Assembly: GCA_017553205.1 (NCBI GenBank) | Contig: JAFZMV010000132.1 | Location: forward strand, 19,340 to 83,339 | Reading direction: 5' to 3' | DNA from: Selenomonadaceae bacterium | Lineage (GTDB): Bacteria > Bacillota > Negativicutes > Selenomonadales > Selenomonadaceae | Length of the DNA: 64,000 nt | Shown here: positions 8,461 through 17,144 of the stretch, in pieces | How positions within the stretch are numbered: the first letter of the stretch is position 1 | How the letters are laid out: each line of letters begins with the position of its first letter | The notes under the pieces: generated by a model | What the model saw: only the letters and a program-made list of their open reading frames with translations | Databases searched by the model: none | Told to the model about the DNA's origin: nothing | Program-made: the position numbers and the translations under genes

Positions 8461-9558
8461 TTATTCTGCAATCCAAACTTTATTTTGATAATCTGCACGG
8501 TAACTCTGTCCGTCTGCACTTAAAACAAAATTTCCTGCCTGTCCGTTGACAGTCAAAGTTTCGCCGTCAGAAATTTGAATACTAACTCCGTTGTCAGTGA
8601 TATTTGCACTTGAAATTTGTTCTACAGTTATTCCAAATAAATTTATGCTGTCATTTGAATCGGCATTATTGATAATGTCATTGCCGTTTTCGTAGCCGTA
8701 GAAAAATACATCTTGTCCCGAACCGCCGTTTAAAATATCTTCTGTGTTTCCGTTTCCTCCCCAAAGACTGCTGCCGTCATTTCCTGCCGTGATTATATTG
8801 GAGGCATTATCAGCACCGATTATAATTTCAATTCCTGAATAACTTGTGCCGTTCAAATCTCCCGCACTGTTTGCCATGTAAGCATAAGACGGAAGATTTT
8901 CAGAGGTACCGAAAATATTTACAAGTTGATCTCTTGCGTCACGAATATAAAGTTTTCCGCTTGAAGAATTTAAAATTAAATCGTTGCCCGAAACTTCAAC
9001 GCCTGCAAGATTTGTCGAATAATTTATTGAGTCTGCAGATTTATAGTTACTGATAATATTTTCTCCGCCGTCATAATTGAAATTTATTGCAAATCCGTCA
9101 TGACCAATTTGAGTACCTACATTTAAACTTTGCTGACAGAGATAACGCAGTAACATATAACCTGCCGCATATCCCAATACATTTCCCGTTCCCAGTGCAA
9201 CTGACATTGCGTTGTAAAGAATTTCAGGTTTCTGAACCACATATTCTATTAAAGAAGAATTTTCCGAGTCGTAGTCGTCCAAATCCTGAACAAGTTTGCT
9301 TAATGCTGTCACGGTGTTTGTATTGTTTGCATTGAGAACAACTGCGGAAAATTCTTTCAAACTTTCGGCTATATCAGAATATTCTTCATCGCCTGCAACG
9401 TCATCAATAAAATGATTTATCGCGTCCTGCAAACCTGAAAAATGTGAAACTGTTCTGACTGCATAATCAAGAAGAGTAACTGAGTCTGCATTTGAATAAT
9501 TTTGATAATTTTTCAGGACGTTGAAAAAATCTTTCATCGTGTTTACTGCAGTTGACAT
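8461..9558 (-). CDS. RTX-like protein, paralogue of the adjacent protease without catalytic domain
   Basis: A 365-residue protein nearly collinear with the downstream 605-residue protein in its first ~85 residues and its last ~275. The ~240 residues between, including HELIH and the third ligand Glu, are missing; the join falls just before KLVQDLDD, which aligns with ELVQGLDD of the protease. It keeps the RTX-like Gly/Asp-rich stretch and the same C-terminal end (SYRADYQNKVW). GGAGG precedes the ATG, the frame is intact and the gap to the next gene is 21 bp, so it looks functional. A binding partner, decoy or scaffold role is possible but unproven. Confidence 0.55.
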   Translation of the reverse strand: MSTAVNTMKDFFNVLKNYQNYSNADSVTLLDYAVRTVSHFSGLQDAINHFIDDVAGDEEYSDIAESLKEFSAVVLNANNTNTVTALSKLVQDLDDYDSENSSLIEYVVQKPEILYNAMSVALGTGNVLGYAAGYMLLRYLCQQSLNVGTQIGHDGFAINFNYDGGENIISNYKSADSINYSTNLAGVEVSGNDLILNSSSGKLYIRDARDQLVNIFGTSENLPSYAYMANSAGDLNGTSYSGIEIIIGADNASNIITAGNDGSSLWGGNGNTEDILNGGSGQDVFFYGYENGNDIINNADSNDSINLFGITVEQISSANITDNGVSIQISDGETLTVNGQAGNFVLSADGQSYRADYQNKVWIAE

Positions 9559-9573
9559 AAAAAATTTTCCTCC

Positions 9574-10317
9574 TTACTCAATGACAGTTTCCAACGCAAT
9601 TTTTATCATTTCGTTAAAATCTTTTTCGCGTTCTTCTGCCGGAGATTCTTCACCGCGTCCGAGATGATCACTGACTGTAAAAAGTGCAAGCCCTTGAACA
9701 TTTGCGGCGGCGGCAAGCATGTAGAGTGCGGCAGATTCCATTTCAACCGCCAAAATTCCATGCTGAATCATTTTTTGATCCAGTGTCAAACCGTTTGAAG
9801 AAAAAATTCCGTTCTCTCTGCAGTAGTCATTATAAAAATAATCCGTGCAGAAAACATTTCCTACTTTTACGGGAATATTTAATTTTTTCGCGTTCTCAAC
9901 TGCCTTGCTTAAAAGTTCATAATCGGCAAGCAAAGAAAAACTTATTGCCCCGCCGAAAACTTGACGAACAATCGAAGAATCTGTAGAAGTTCCTTGAGCA
10001 ATGACAACATCACGCAATTTTAATTTTTCATGCATGCCGCCACATGTTCCGACGCGAATCAATTTTTTTGCCCCGTAAACATGAATCAATTCATGAACAT
10101 AAATAGAAAATGAAGGGATACCCATGCCCGTCGCTTGAACAGTTACGGGAATATTTTTATATTTTCCTGTGAATCCGTAAACATTTCTGATTTCGTTATA
10201 TTTTTTAACGTCGCTCAAAAAATTTTCAGCAATAAATTTTGCTCTAAGAGGATCGCCTGGCAGTAAAACTCTTTCGGCAATATCTCCGATTTCTGCAGAA
10301 TTATGCGGTGTTGCCAT
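9574..10317 (-). CDS. deoD: Purine-nucleoside phosphorylase, DeoD type
   Basis: Phosphorolysis of purine (deoxy)nucleosides to base and (deoxy)ribose-1-phosphate. The family start ATPHNSAEIGDIAERVLLPG includes the phosphate-site GDP segment, followed by RVGTCGG, the substrate-binding VEMESAALY and the catalytic Asp of TVSDHLG. The ATG at 10317, with GGGAGG upstream, gives 247 residues, close to the usual 235-240; an in-frame upstream extension would run through the fabF terminator. The two RTX-like genes follow after 15 and 21 bp, so this housekeeping gene appears to head their transcript. Confidence 0.93.
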   Translation of the reverse strand: MATPHNSAEIGDIAERVLLPGDPLRAKFIAENFLSDVKKYNEIRNVYGFTGKYKNIPVTVQATGMGIPSFSIYVHELIHVYGAKKLIRVGTCGGMHEKLKLRDVVIAQGTSTDSSIVRQVFGGAISFSLLADYELLSKAVENAKKLNIPVKVGNVFCTDYFYNDYCRENGIFSSNGLTLDQKMIQHGILAVEMESAALYMLAAAANVQGLALFTVSDHLGRGEESPAEEREKDFNEMIKIALETVIE

Positions 10318-10343
10318 TGTAAAAAAACCTCCCTTAATTTTAT

Positions 10344-10380
10344 AAAAAACCCCAAAACTTTTTTCAAGCATTGGGGTTTA
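10344..10380 (-). terminator. Intrinsic terminator downstream of fabF
   Basis: On the minus strand AAACCCCAA pairs with TTGGGGTTT around a loop of about 13 bases and runs straight into T-residues. It separates fabF from deoD. Confidence 0.85.
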
Positions 10381-10396
10381 AATTTTTATTCAGTAT

Positions 10397-11641
10397 TCAA
10401 TCAGAAAATTTTTTCAAAACTATACAAGCATTATGCCCGCCGAATCCAAACGAATTTGAAATTGCAACATTGACATTCTGTTCGCGTGATTTATTCGGAA
10501 CATAATCAAGGTCTAAACCTTCGTCAGGAGTTTCATAATTTATTGTTGGCGGAAGAGTAGATTTTTCAATAGCGAAAACTGATGCAATAACTTCAACTGC
10601 TCCCGTCGCTCCAAGTAAATGCCCTGTCATGGATTTTGTGGAAGATACGGCAAGTTTATAGGCATGTTCTCCGAAAACTTTTTTAATAGCCTCTGTCTCT
10701 CCCAAATCGTTGAAATGTGTAGAAGTTCCATGAGCATTTATATAGTCAACTTCTTCAGGTTTAATTCCTGCGTCGTCAATGGCAAGTTGCATGCATTTTG
10801 CTTGATATTCTCCGCCGGGTGCGGGTGTTGTAATGTGATACGCGTCGTCATTTCTTCCGTAGCCGATAACTTCCGCGTAAATTTTTGCACCGCGTTTTTT
10901 TGCATGTTCAAGATTTTCAAGAATAACAATTCCTGCACCCTCGCCCATAACAAAACCGCTGCGATTTTTATCGAAAGGTCTTGAGGCATGTTCAGGATCG
11001 TCATTGTGACTCGTGCAGAGTGCTTTCATCGAACAAAAACCGGCAATTCCCGCAGGAGAAATTGCCGCCTCTGCTCCGCCTGCAAACATTATTTCAGCCT
11101 CTCCGCTTGCAATTATGCGGTAAGCGTCGCCGATAGAATTTGTACCGCTTGCACAGGCAGTAACAATACATTCGGCAGGTCCATGAACATTCATTGCGAT
11201 GGCAACTTGACCAGCCGCCATGTTTGCAATCATCATGGGAATAAAAAACGGGCTGATTCTTGAAGGACCTTTGTCAAAAAGTTTTTCGTATTGTGAGTGC
11301 AAAGTATCCATTCCGCCGATACCTGCACCGACAAAAACTCCAACTCTGTCGCGGTCAACTTTTTCCAAATCAAGTTTTGAATCTTCCAATGCAAGTTTTG
11401 CCGCCGCAATAGCAAAATGAGCGTATCTGTCCATGCGTTTCAATTCTTTTTTGTCGATAAAATCTTCAGGATTAAAATCCAAAACTTCACCGGCAATTTG
11501 TGAAGTATGCTCTGACGCATCAAAACGAGTAATTTTTCCGATACCGTTTTTTCCTTCAGTCAGTCCGGCAAAAAAATTGTCTTTGCCGATACCGATAGGA
11601 GTAACTGGTCCCAAACCTGTAATAACTACACGATTTTTCAA
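10397..11641 (-). CDS. fabF: 3-oxoacyl-ACP synthase II
   Basis: Condensing enzyme that elongates fatty acids with malonyl-ACP. The Cys-His-His triad is visible: VTACASGT, YINAHGTST and STKSMTGHLLGA. It has 414 residues, standard for FabF, with the GFGGHNAC C-terminal motif. It starts at TTG with an AGGGGG site about seven bases upstream. It is last in the leftward fabG-acpP-fabK-fabF set; fabD, fabH and fabZ are not here. A repeat element separates it from fabK. Confidence 0.96.
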   Translation of the reverse strand: MKNRVVITGLGPVTPIGIGKDNFFAGLTEGKNGIGKITRFDASEHTSQIAGEVLDFNPEDFIDKKELKRMDRYAHFAIAAAKLALEDSKLDLEKVDRDRVGVFVGAGIGGMDTLHSQYEKLFDKGPSRISPFFIPMMIANMAAGQVAIAMNVHGPAECIVTACASGTNSIGDAYRIIASGEAEIMFAGGAEAAISPAGIAGFCSMKALCTSHNDDPEHASRPFDKNRSGFVMGEGAGIVILENLEHAKKRGAKIYAEVIGYGRNDDAYHITTPAPGGEYQAKCMQLAIDDAGIKPEEVDYINAHGTSTHFNDLGETEAIKKVFGEHAYKLAVSSTKSMTGHLLGATGAVEVIASVFAIEKSTLPPTINYETPDEGLDLDYVPNKSREQNVNVAISNSFGFGGHNACIVLKKFSD

Positions 11642-11659
11642 AATGCAACCCCCTTCTAA

Positions 11660-11754
11660 TAGTTAGGAGTTAGGAATTAGGAGTTAGGAATTGAGATTTG
11701 AAAAAGTTTTTTTATTTCTTTAATTCCTCCTTCCTCATTCCAAATTCCTAATTG
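11660..11754. repeat. Intergenic GGAATTA-type inverted repeat, copy 1 (fabK-fabF)
   Basis: The left arm repeats TTAGGAGTTAGGAATTAGG-like units, the right arm their complement, across an AT-rich core GAGATTTGAAAAAGTTTT that is nearly identical to copy 2. The right end overlaps the stop codon (TAG) of fabK. Confidence 0.85.
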
Positions 11755-12695
11755 TAACAATTTTCGACTTCCGCAAGTAAATTACTCATAATTTCTTTGA
11801 CGGACAAAATTTTTTTAATTCGCGGCATATATTCTCCTGTAAAGACTAATCCTGTTTCAACATCGCCCTGCTGTGCTCTTGTCAAAGCCCTGACTATACA
11901 GAAATTATGTTTACATGCCTTTAAACAAGAATCACAGACTTTCGGCGGGACTCTTCCTTCCATTACTCTTTTTGAAAATGGAGTTCTTACAGCACGTCCC
12001 GGAAGTCCTACAGGGCTGTTAATAACAACAACGTCATCTGCCTGCGATTTTAAATAATACTCTTTGAGAGTCGGTGCGGCATTTGATTCCAGACTTGCGG
12101 CAAATCTTGAACCCATTTGAACTCCGTTTGCTCCCATTCTGAACATATCCGCAATATCTTTTCCGCTCAAAACTCCGCCCGCCGCTATTACAGGAATTTT
12201 TACGGCGGCTCTTATCGGCTCAATCAATTCACGAACTGAAATATCTGTTCCGAGATGTCCGCCCGCCTCTTTTCCTTCAACGACGATGGCAGAGGCTCCG
12301 AGTTTTTCGGAAATTTTCGCAAGCTTAACCGAAGAAACTATCGGGACAATAGGCGTGCCTGATTCTTTTCCAAAACCAAAAATATCTCTGGAAAAACCTG
12401 CACCAGCCACAATTAAATCAATTCCCGCGTCAATCGCAGTTTTGACAATTCCGACAAAATCACTTGCCGCAACCATGATATTTATTCCGATAATTCCGTC
12501 AGTCAAAGACCGTGCCAATTTTATTTCATAACGTAATTCAGGGTGCGACATGCCGGAAGCCGCAATTAAACCTATGCCGCCTTCATTCGCGACCGCCGCC
12601 GCAAGTCTTGCCGTCGACAGTCTTATAGCCATGCCTCCCTGAACGATCGGCACTTTCGCAACCTTATTTCCTATTTTGAGTTCAGGAAGTTTCAT
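11748..12695 (-). CDS. fabK: Enoyl-ACP reductase II, flavoprotein
   Basis: FMN-dependent last step of each fatty-acid elongation round, used in place of FabI. The protein is a TIM barrel of the nitronate-monooxygenase/FabK group: PIVQGGMAIRLST at the start, the EGKEAGGHLGTD phosphate/FMN loop, PVIAAGGVLSG and GVQMGSRFAASLES. A Cys-rich segment near residues 240-260 (CDSCLKACKHNFC) is also present. The ATG at 12695 follows GGAG by nine bases. Placement between acpP and fabF favours FabK over a nitronate monooxygenase. The TAG stop lies inside the neighbouring repeat, so the original C-terminus may have differed. Confidence 0.9.
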   Translation of the reverse strand: MKLPELKIGNKVAKVPIVQGGMAIRLSTARLAAAVANEGGIGLIAASGMSHPELRYEIKLARSLTDGIIGINIMVAASDFVGIVKTAIDAGIDLIVAGAGFSRDIFGFGKESGTPIVPIVSSVKLAKISEKLGASAIVVEGKEAGGHLGTDISVRELIEPIRAAVKIPVIAAGGVLSGKDIADMFRMGANGVQMGSRFAASLESNAAPTLKEYYLKSQADDVVVINSPVGLPGRAVRTPFSKRVMEGRVPPKVCDSCLKACKHNFCIVRALTRAQQGDVETGLVFTGEYMPRIKKILSVKEIMSNLLAEVENCYN

Positions 12696-12723
12696 AGATT
12701 CACGCTCCAATCTTTCCCCGCCT

Positions 12724-12762
12724 TTAAAAAAACCCGCGAAGAATTTTCACCTTCACGGGTAA
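12724..12762 (-). terminator. Intrinsic terminator downstream of acpP
   Basis: On the minus strand ACCCGTGAAG pairs with CTTCGCGGGT (one G-U), followed by a T-run. It may partly insulate fabK-fabF from fabG-acpP. Confidence 0.8.
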
Positions 12763-12800
12763 ATTTAAACGTATTCCGAATTCTGTTTTACTTAAAAATT

Positions 12801-13034
12801 TCAGTTTTCTCCGCCGTCTATGTATTTTACAACATCTTCTACGGTTTTAATTTTTTCGGCTTTTTCGTCGGGAATTTCGATATTGAATTCTTCCTCGAAA
12901 GCCATGATCAATTCAACTATGTCAAGAGAATCCGCACCGAGATCATCAACAAAAGTTGATGTCATCTGAACCTCATCAGGATCAGAACCAAGCTGATCGA
13001 CCACAATTTTTTTAACCTGCTCAAATGTTGACAC
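12801..13034 (-). CDS. acpP: Acyl carrier protein
   Basis: A 77-residue acidic carrier of fatty acyl chains. The phosphopantetheine attachment Ser is residue 36 in [11 protein letters not shown]. The four-helix ACP pattern and the LGSDPDEV and [12 protein letters not shown] segments are canonical. It starts at GTG; GGAG lies about twelve bases upstream, slightly long. It lies 31 bp downstream of fabG. Confidence 0.97.
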   Translation of the reverse strand: MSTFEQVKKIVVDQLGSDPDEVQMTSTFVDDLGADSLDIVELIMAFEEEFNIEIPDEKAEKIKTVEDVVKYIDGGEN

Positions 13035-13065
13035 TACACATGCCAGCTCCTTTCAAATACATTAG

Positions 13066-13809
13066 TTACATTGCCATACCGCCATCAACGCAGATAACTT
13101 GACCGGTAATATAAGCCGCCTCGTCAGATACCAAGAACAAGACAGTATTTGCAATGTCTTCGGGATTTCCAATTCTTCCCAATGGTATTTTTTCAATAAG
13201 ACCTGTTTTAATTTTTTCGGGGATTGTTTCAGTCATGTCAGTACAGATAAAACCGGGAGCAACAGCATTTACAGTTATTCCGCGTGGTGCAAATTCTTTT
13301 GCCGCAGACTTAGTAAAACCGATTATGCCAGCTTTTGCCGCAGAATAATTTGTCTGCCCTGCATTTCCCATTAAACCGACTACCGACGACATATTAACAA
13401 TTCTTCCGCTGTGCTGTTTCATCATCAGTCGCGTGACAGCTTTAGTGCAGTTGAACACGCCTTTTAAATTCGTTGCTATAACCTCATCAAAATCTGATTC
13501 GCTCATTTTCATCAAAAGATTATCGCGAGTAATTCCGGCATTATTCACTAAAATATCAATTTTTCCCCAAGTATCAACAACAGTTTTTATAACTTCGCTG
13601 ACCTTTTCAAAATTTGAAATATCTCCTTGAACAAGCAGAGCCTCTCCGCCTTTTGATTCAATTTCGCTTTTGACTTCTTCGGCTTTTTTTACGTTACCCG
13701 CAAAATTTATCGCAACTTTTGCACCCTCTTCTGCAAGTTTTAAAGCTGTTGCACGTCCGATTCCGCGAGATGCTCCTGTCACCAGTGCAACCTTTTCAGA
13801 AAGTTTCAT
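13066..13809 (-). CDS. fabG: 3-oxoacyl-ACP reductase
   Basis: NADPH-dependent short-chain dehydrogenase of fatty-acid elongation. The cofactor loop is TGASRGIGRA, then NNAG, the catalytic Ser in NMSSVVG, YSAAK with Tyr and Lys, and GQVICVDGGMAM at the end. It has 247 residues. The ATG at 13809 follows GGGGAGGG by about eight bases. A promoter lies just upstream, making this the first gene of the fatty-acid set. Confidence 0.95.
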   Translation of the reverse strand: MKLSEKVALVTGASRGIGRATALKLAEEGAKVAINFAGNVKKAEEVKSEIESKGGEALLVQGDISNFEKVSEVIKTVVDTWGKIDILVNNAGITRDNLLMKMSESDFDEVIATNLKGVFNCTKAVTRLMMKQHSGRIVNMSSVVGLMGNAGQTNYSAAKAGIIGFTKSAAKEFAPRGITVNAVAPGFICTDMTETIPEKIKTGLIEKIPLGRIGNPEDIANTVLFLVSDEAAYITGQVICVDGGMAM

Positions 13810-13830
13810 ACAGCACACCCTCCCCGCGAG

Positions 13831-13859
13831 AATATATCACAAACAATTTTTGTTGTCTA
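13831..13859 (-). promoter_or_regulatory. Probable sigma-70 type promoter of fabG
   Basis: Minus-strand TAGACA, 17 bases, TATATT; the -10 lies about 22 bases before the fabG start. No FapR- or FabT-like palindrome was recognised. Confidence 0.6.
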
Positions 13860-13878
13860 CAGATTTAATATCCAAATT

Positions 13879-14217
13879 TTAAACAAGCTCAATTAAAACC
13901 ATCGGGGCGGCATCTCCGCGTCTGGGACCAAGTTTCAAAATTCTTGTGTAACCGCCTGCACGGTCATTGTATTTTTCCGGAATTTCTTCAAAAATTTTAT
14001 GGACAACACCGACATCAGCCACAGCTTTAATCGCAAGACGGCGGGCAGTAAGATCGCCACGTTTTGCAAGCGTGATAACTTTATCCGCATATCTGCGAAG
14101 TTCTTTAGCTTTTGCTTCGGTAGTTTCGATACGTCCATGAGTAAAAAATGCGGCAAGCAGACTTTTAATCAACGCTTTTCTTGCTCCGCTGTTTCTGCCG
14201 AGTTTTCTATGACTCAT
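13879..14217 (-). CDS. rplQ: 50S ribosomal protein L17
   Basis: Large-subunit protein near the exit tunnel. It has 112 residues with the conserved start [19 protein letters not shown] and the [19 protein letters not shown] end. It is the last gene of the leftward alpha operon, 24 bp after rpoA. No strong terminator hairpin was seen between it and the fabG promoter. Confidence 0.98.
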   Translation of the reverse strand: MSHRKLGRNSGARKALIKSLLAAFFTHGRIETTEAKAKELRRYADKVITLAKRGDLTARRLAIKAVADVGVVHKIFEEIPEKYNDRAGGYTRILKLGPRRGDAAPMVLIELV

Positions 14218-14241
14218 TTTAATATCCTCTCTTCTTAATTC

Positions 14242-15288
14242 TTAGAGTTCAGCTTCATCCGCTTCGAGCGGTTCATCACCGGGCTTAAGCGATAATTCGC
14301 TATCGGAAAGTTTTTTCTTGACTTCTTCAAGAGATTTCCGCCCGAGATTGCGGACTTTCATCAACTCATCTTCAGTCATTGCGACAAGATCTCTGACGGT
14401 GTTTATATTTGCACGTTTCAAACAATTGAAAGAACGCACGGACAAATCCAAATCCTCAATAGTCATATCGAGTTTTTGAGAAACTTCAGTTTCCTGAACT
14501 TCGCCTTCAGTGACAGGCGGTTCTTCTTCGTGAAGAACTTCTTGTTCGGGATTTTCACCGAATGCACCGTAAACATATTTGAAAGGTCTCAACTGATCTA
14601 TCAAAGTGCTTACTGCTTTTCCGACTGCCTCATCAGGATTCAAAGTGCCGTTTGTCCAAACGTCCAAAACTAATTTGTCAAAGTCCATTTCAGTTCCGAC
14701 ACGAGTATCCTGCACTTCATATTTCACGCGGGTAACTGGCGAAAAAATCGAATCAATAGGAATTGTTCCGATTGCCGCATCAGGAGTTTTATTCTTGTTC
14801 TTCTCCGCTGAAACATATCCATGCCCACATTCAACAGTCATTTCAATGTGAAGTTTTCCGTTTTCATTGAGCGTTGCAATATGAAGGTCTTTATTGACGA
14901 CTTCAACCGAACTTCCTTCGGTATCAATGTCCGCCGCAGTAACTTCTCCTTCTCCTTCAAAATCAAGACGAATTTGAAACTTTTGGTTTTCAATTTCTTC
15001 ATCTTCAAGAAGGTCTTCGTCAACTTTCAAGCAAAGCTGTTTGATATTCAAAACGATAGTTGTAATATCTTCTTTGACACCCGGAAGAGTAGAAAACTCA
15101 TGAAGAACTCCGTCAACTTTTATCGAAGTTACCGCCGCACCTTCTAAAGATGAAAGCAACATTCTGCGAAGGCTGTTTCCGATCGTATGACCGTAACCGC
15201 GTTCCAAAGGTTCATATACAAAGCGTCCGAAACATCCGTCATTGCTGATCTCGGTTATTTCAATTTTCGGTTTTTCAAAATCTGTCAT
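14242..15288 (-). CDS. rpoA: DNA-directed RNA polymerase subunit alpha
   Basis: Assembly platform of RNA polymerase. The N-domain carries GYGHTIGNSLRRMLLSSL; the alpha-CTD (about residues 270-330) carries SFNCLKRANINTV and MKVRNLGRKSLEEV, used for UP-element and activator contact. At 348 residues it is some 20-30 longer than usual, owing to an acidic linker (HEEEPPVTEGEVQETEV) and a short acidic tail. GGGGG before the ATG acts as ribosome-binding site. Confidence 0.98.
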   Translation of the reverse strand: MTDFEKPKIEITEISNDGCFGRFVYEPLERGYGHTIGNSLRRMLLSSLEGAAVTSIKVDGVLHEFSTLPGVKEDITTIVLNIKQLCLKVDEDLLEDEEIENQKFQIRLDFEGEGEVTAADIDTEGSSVEVVNKDLHIATLNENGKLHIEMTVECGHGYVSAEKNKNKTPDAAIGTIPIDSIFSPVTRVKYEVQDTRVGTEMDFDKLVLDVWTNGTLNPDEAVGKAVSTLIDQLRPFKYVYGAFGENPEQEVLHEEEPPVTEGEVQETEVSQKLDMTIEDLDLSVRSFNCLKRANINTVRDLVAMTEDELMKVRNLGRKSLEEVKKKLSDSELSLKPGDEPLEADEAEL

Positions 15289-15306
15289 TTAAAATATTCC
15301 CCCATT

Positions 15307-15428
15307 CTAATAATTAGGAATTAGGAAGTAGGAGTTAGGAGTTAGGAATGGAGATTTGAAAAAGTTTTTTCTTTATTTCATTCCTCATTCCACATTCCTA
15401 ATTAACGAAGTTCCACATTCCTAATTAA
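15307..15428. repeat. Intergenic GGAATTA-type inverted repeat, copy 2 (rpsD-rpoA)
   Basis: Same arms and core as copy 1. Its right end is doubled: a ~23-bp unit containing CCACATTCCTAATTAACG occurs twice in tandem (about 15390-15430), and the outer copy contains the rpsD stop. Confidence 0.85.
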
Positions 15429-16018
15429 CGGGAGTACAATTCAATGATAGACTGTTCATTTACGGGAACGTCAATTTCATCACGGTTAGGAAATCTTGTA
15501 ACACTGCCTTTGAGATTTTCCTGATCTGCATCAAGCCACGCAGGAGCACTCAAAGCATTTTTAGTTTCCTTAATCGCTTTGAAAAGTTCATTGCCGCGAC
15601 TTTTTTCGCTGACTTCGACAACATCGCCGACTTTTACGAGAGCAGACGGAATGTCAAGGCGTTTTCCGTTTACGGTAATATGTCCATGAGTTACCATCTG
15701 TCTTGCCTGACGACGAGTATTTGCAAGTCCGAGACGAAATACAACATTATCAATGCGACGTTCCAAAAGCACTAAAAGATTTTCACCGGTAACGCCGGGC
15801 ATCTTTTTGGCTTTTTCGTAATAGTTTCTGAACTGGCGTTCAAGTACGCCGTAAATAAATTTTGCTTTCTGCTTTTCTTTGAGCTGCAAACCGTATTCGC
15901 TGACTTTGCGAATAGTTTTGTGTGCCTGACGTTTTGACTGACGTGAACGACCGATTGTAGCCGGTTCAATTCCGAGTGCACGGCAGCGTTTTAAAGCAGG
16001 TGTTCTATCAATAGCCAT
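15425..16018 (-). CDS. rpsD: 30S ribosomal protein S4
   Basis: Primary 16S rRNA binder, here the form without the N-terminal zinc cluster. The protein has 197 residues beginning AIDRTPALKRCRALGIEP. The S4 RNA-binding domain includes RRIDNVVFRLGLANTRRQAR and HGHITVNGKRLDIPS. The ATG at 16018 fits the family N-terminus; another ATG three codons upstream lies too close to GGAGG. The stop codon lies at the edge of a repeat element. Confidence 0.97.
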   Translation of the reverse strand: MAIDRTPALKRCRALGIEPATIGRSRQSKRQAHKTIRKVSEYGLQLKEKQKAKFIYGVLERQFRNYYEKAKKMPGVTGENLLVLLERRIDNVVFRLGLANTRRQARQMVTHGHITVNGKRLDIPSALVKVGDVVEVSEKSRGNELFKAIKETKNALSAPAWLDADQENLKGSVTRFPNRDEIDVPVNEQSIIELYSR

Positions 16019-16036
16019 AAATAACATGTACCTCCA

Positions 16037-16429
16037 TTAAACTCTTCTGCGTTTCGGCGGACGGCAGCCGTTATGAGGAATAGGAGTAACATCTTTGATC
16101 ATGTTGACTTCCAAACCTGTTGCCTGAAGTGAACGAATAGCCGCTTCACGACCTGCACCGGGACCCTTAACATAAACTTCAACATTTTTCAAACCATGTT
16201 CCATTGCCGCTTTTGCCGCAACTTCAGCCGCCTGCTGTGCTGCAAACGGAGTACTCTTTCTCGAACCGCGAAAGCCGAGACCGCCTGCACTTGCCCATGA
16301 AAGAGCGTTACCGCCTTTATCGGTAATTGTGACAATCGTATTATTAAACGTGGAACTGATATGAGCCACGCCGGATTCTATATTTTTGCGAACTTTTTTC
16401 TTAGAACGAACCGTTCTTTTAGTTGCCAC
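16037..16429 (-). CDS. rpsK: 30S ribosomal protein S11
   Basis: Platform protein of the small subunit. It has 130 residues with [33 protein letters not shown] and the conserved end [18 protein letters not shown]. It starts at GTG with AGGAGG upstream. Confidence 0.98.
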   Translation of the reverse strand: MATKRTVRSKKKVRKNIESGVAHISSTFNNTIVTITDKGGNALSWASAGGLGFRGSRKSTPFAAQQAAEVAAKAAMEHGLKNVEVYVKGPGAGREAAIRSLQATGLEVNMIKDVTPIPHNGCRPPKRRRV

Positions 16430-16451
16430 CTGTTTAAGCCTCCTCTTTTTT

Positions 16452-16528
16452 TCAATGCGTAATTCGTAATTCGTAATGCGTAATTAAATTCTATTACAAT
16501 TTCGCATTAAGCATTACGCATTCCTAAT
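16452..16528. repeat. Intergenic inverted repeat, variant type GTAATTC (rpsM-rpsK)
   Basis: The left arm repeats AATGCGTAATTCGTAATTCG units; the right arm is complementary (GCATTAAGCATTACGCATTC), across an AT-rich spacer. Same architecture as the main family but a different repeat unit; the right end closes with the familiar CCTAATT. Confidence 0.75.
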
Positions 16529-16533
16529 TGAAA

Positions 16534-16905
16534 TTAGTCTTTCTTCTTGCCTTGGACGAGTTTTTTCGGACCTTTGCGAGTCCGAGCATTGTTTTTGGTG
16601 TTTTGTCCGCGAACAGGAAGACCGAGACGATGACGGCGACCTCTGTAGCAGCCAATATCAATGAGTCGCTTAATGTCCATCTGAATATCGCGGCGAAGGT
16701 CACCTTCAACCACAAAATTGTGTTCGATAACATCACGAAGTTTTGCAACATCGTCTTCCGTGAGGTCTTTTGTTCTGGTATCGGGGTTAATTCCGGTCAT
16801 CTGAAGAATTTTCTGAGATGACGGCAAACCGATTCCAAAAATATACGTCAATGCGTATTCAACTCTCTTGTCACGGGGCAAATCTACACCGGCTATACGT
16901 GCCAT
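16534..16905 (-). CDS. rpsM: 30S ribosomal protein S13
   Basis: Head protein contacting tRNA and L5. It has 123 residues with [20 protein letters not shown], the GIG motif and the basic C-terminal [15 protein letters not shown] tail. AAGGAGGT before the ATG. Confidence 0.98.
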   Translation of the reverse strand: MARIAGVDLPRDKRVEYALTYIFGIGLPSSQKILQMTGINPDTRTKDLTEDDVAKLRDVIEHNFVVEGDLRRDIQMDIKRLIDIGCYRGRRHRLGLPVRGQNTKNNARTRKGPKKLVQGKKKD

Positions 16906-16935
16906 AAACTTTCCACCTCCTTAAAAAAATTTCTC

Positions 16936-17049
16936 TCAACCCTGACGCTGTTTATGCTTGGGGTTCTCACAAATAACCATAACGCGACCCTTGCGTTTGA
17001 TGATTTTGCATTTGTCACACATTTTTTTGACCGACGGTCTTACTTTCAT
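16936..17049 (-). CDS. rpmJ: 50S ribosomal protein L36
   Basis: A 37-residue zinc-ribbon protein. It reads [15 protein letters not shown] and ends NPKHKQRQG. The ligands are C11, C14, C27 and H33, so this is the zinc-binding (C+) form. GGAGG lies ahead of the ATG at 17049. Confidence 0.97.
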   Translation of the reverse strand: MKVRPSVKKMCDKCKIIKRKGRVMVICENPKHKQRQG

Positions 17050-17105
17050 AATGTCCGCCTCCTTATACGAGCCGTTAATTTACCACTTTTTTTTAAAAAT
17101 GTCTA

Positions 17106-17144
17106 CAAAAAATTTTCGCCAATTTATTTTTCGGCGAAAATTTC
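17106..17144 (-). terminator. Hairpin with T-run between infA and rpmJ
   Basis: On the minus strand AAATTTTCGCC pairs with GGCGAAAATTT around an A-rich loop, then T-residues follow. It has the form of an intrinsic terminator inside the ribosomal cluster, so it may attenuate rpmJ-rpsM-rpsK-rpsD-rpoA-rplQ or be read through. Confidence 0.65.

Noticed and set aside
10318..10371. Upstream start for deoD
   Set aside because: It would translate the fabF terminator; the internal ATG has GGGAGG and matches the family N-terminus.
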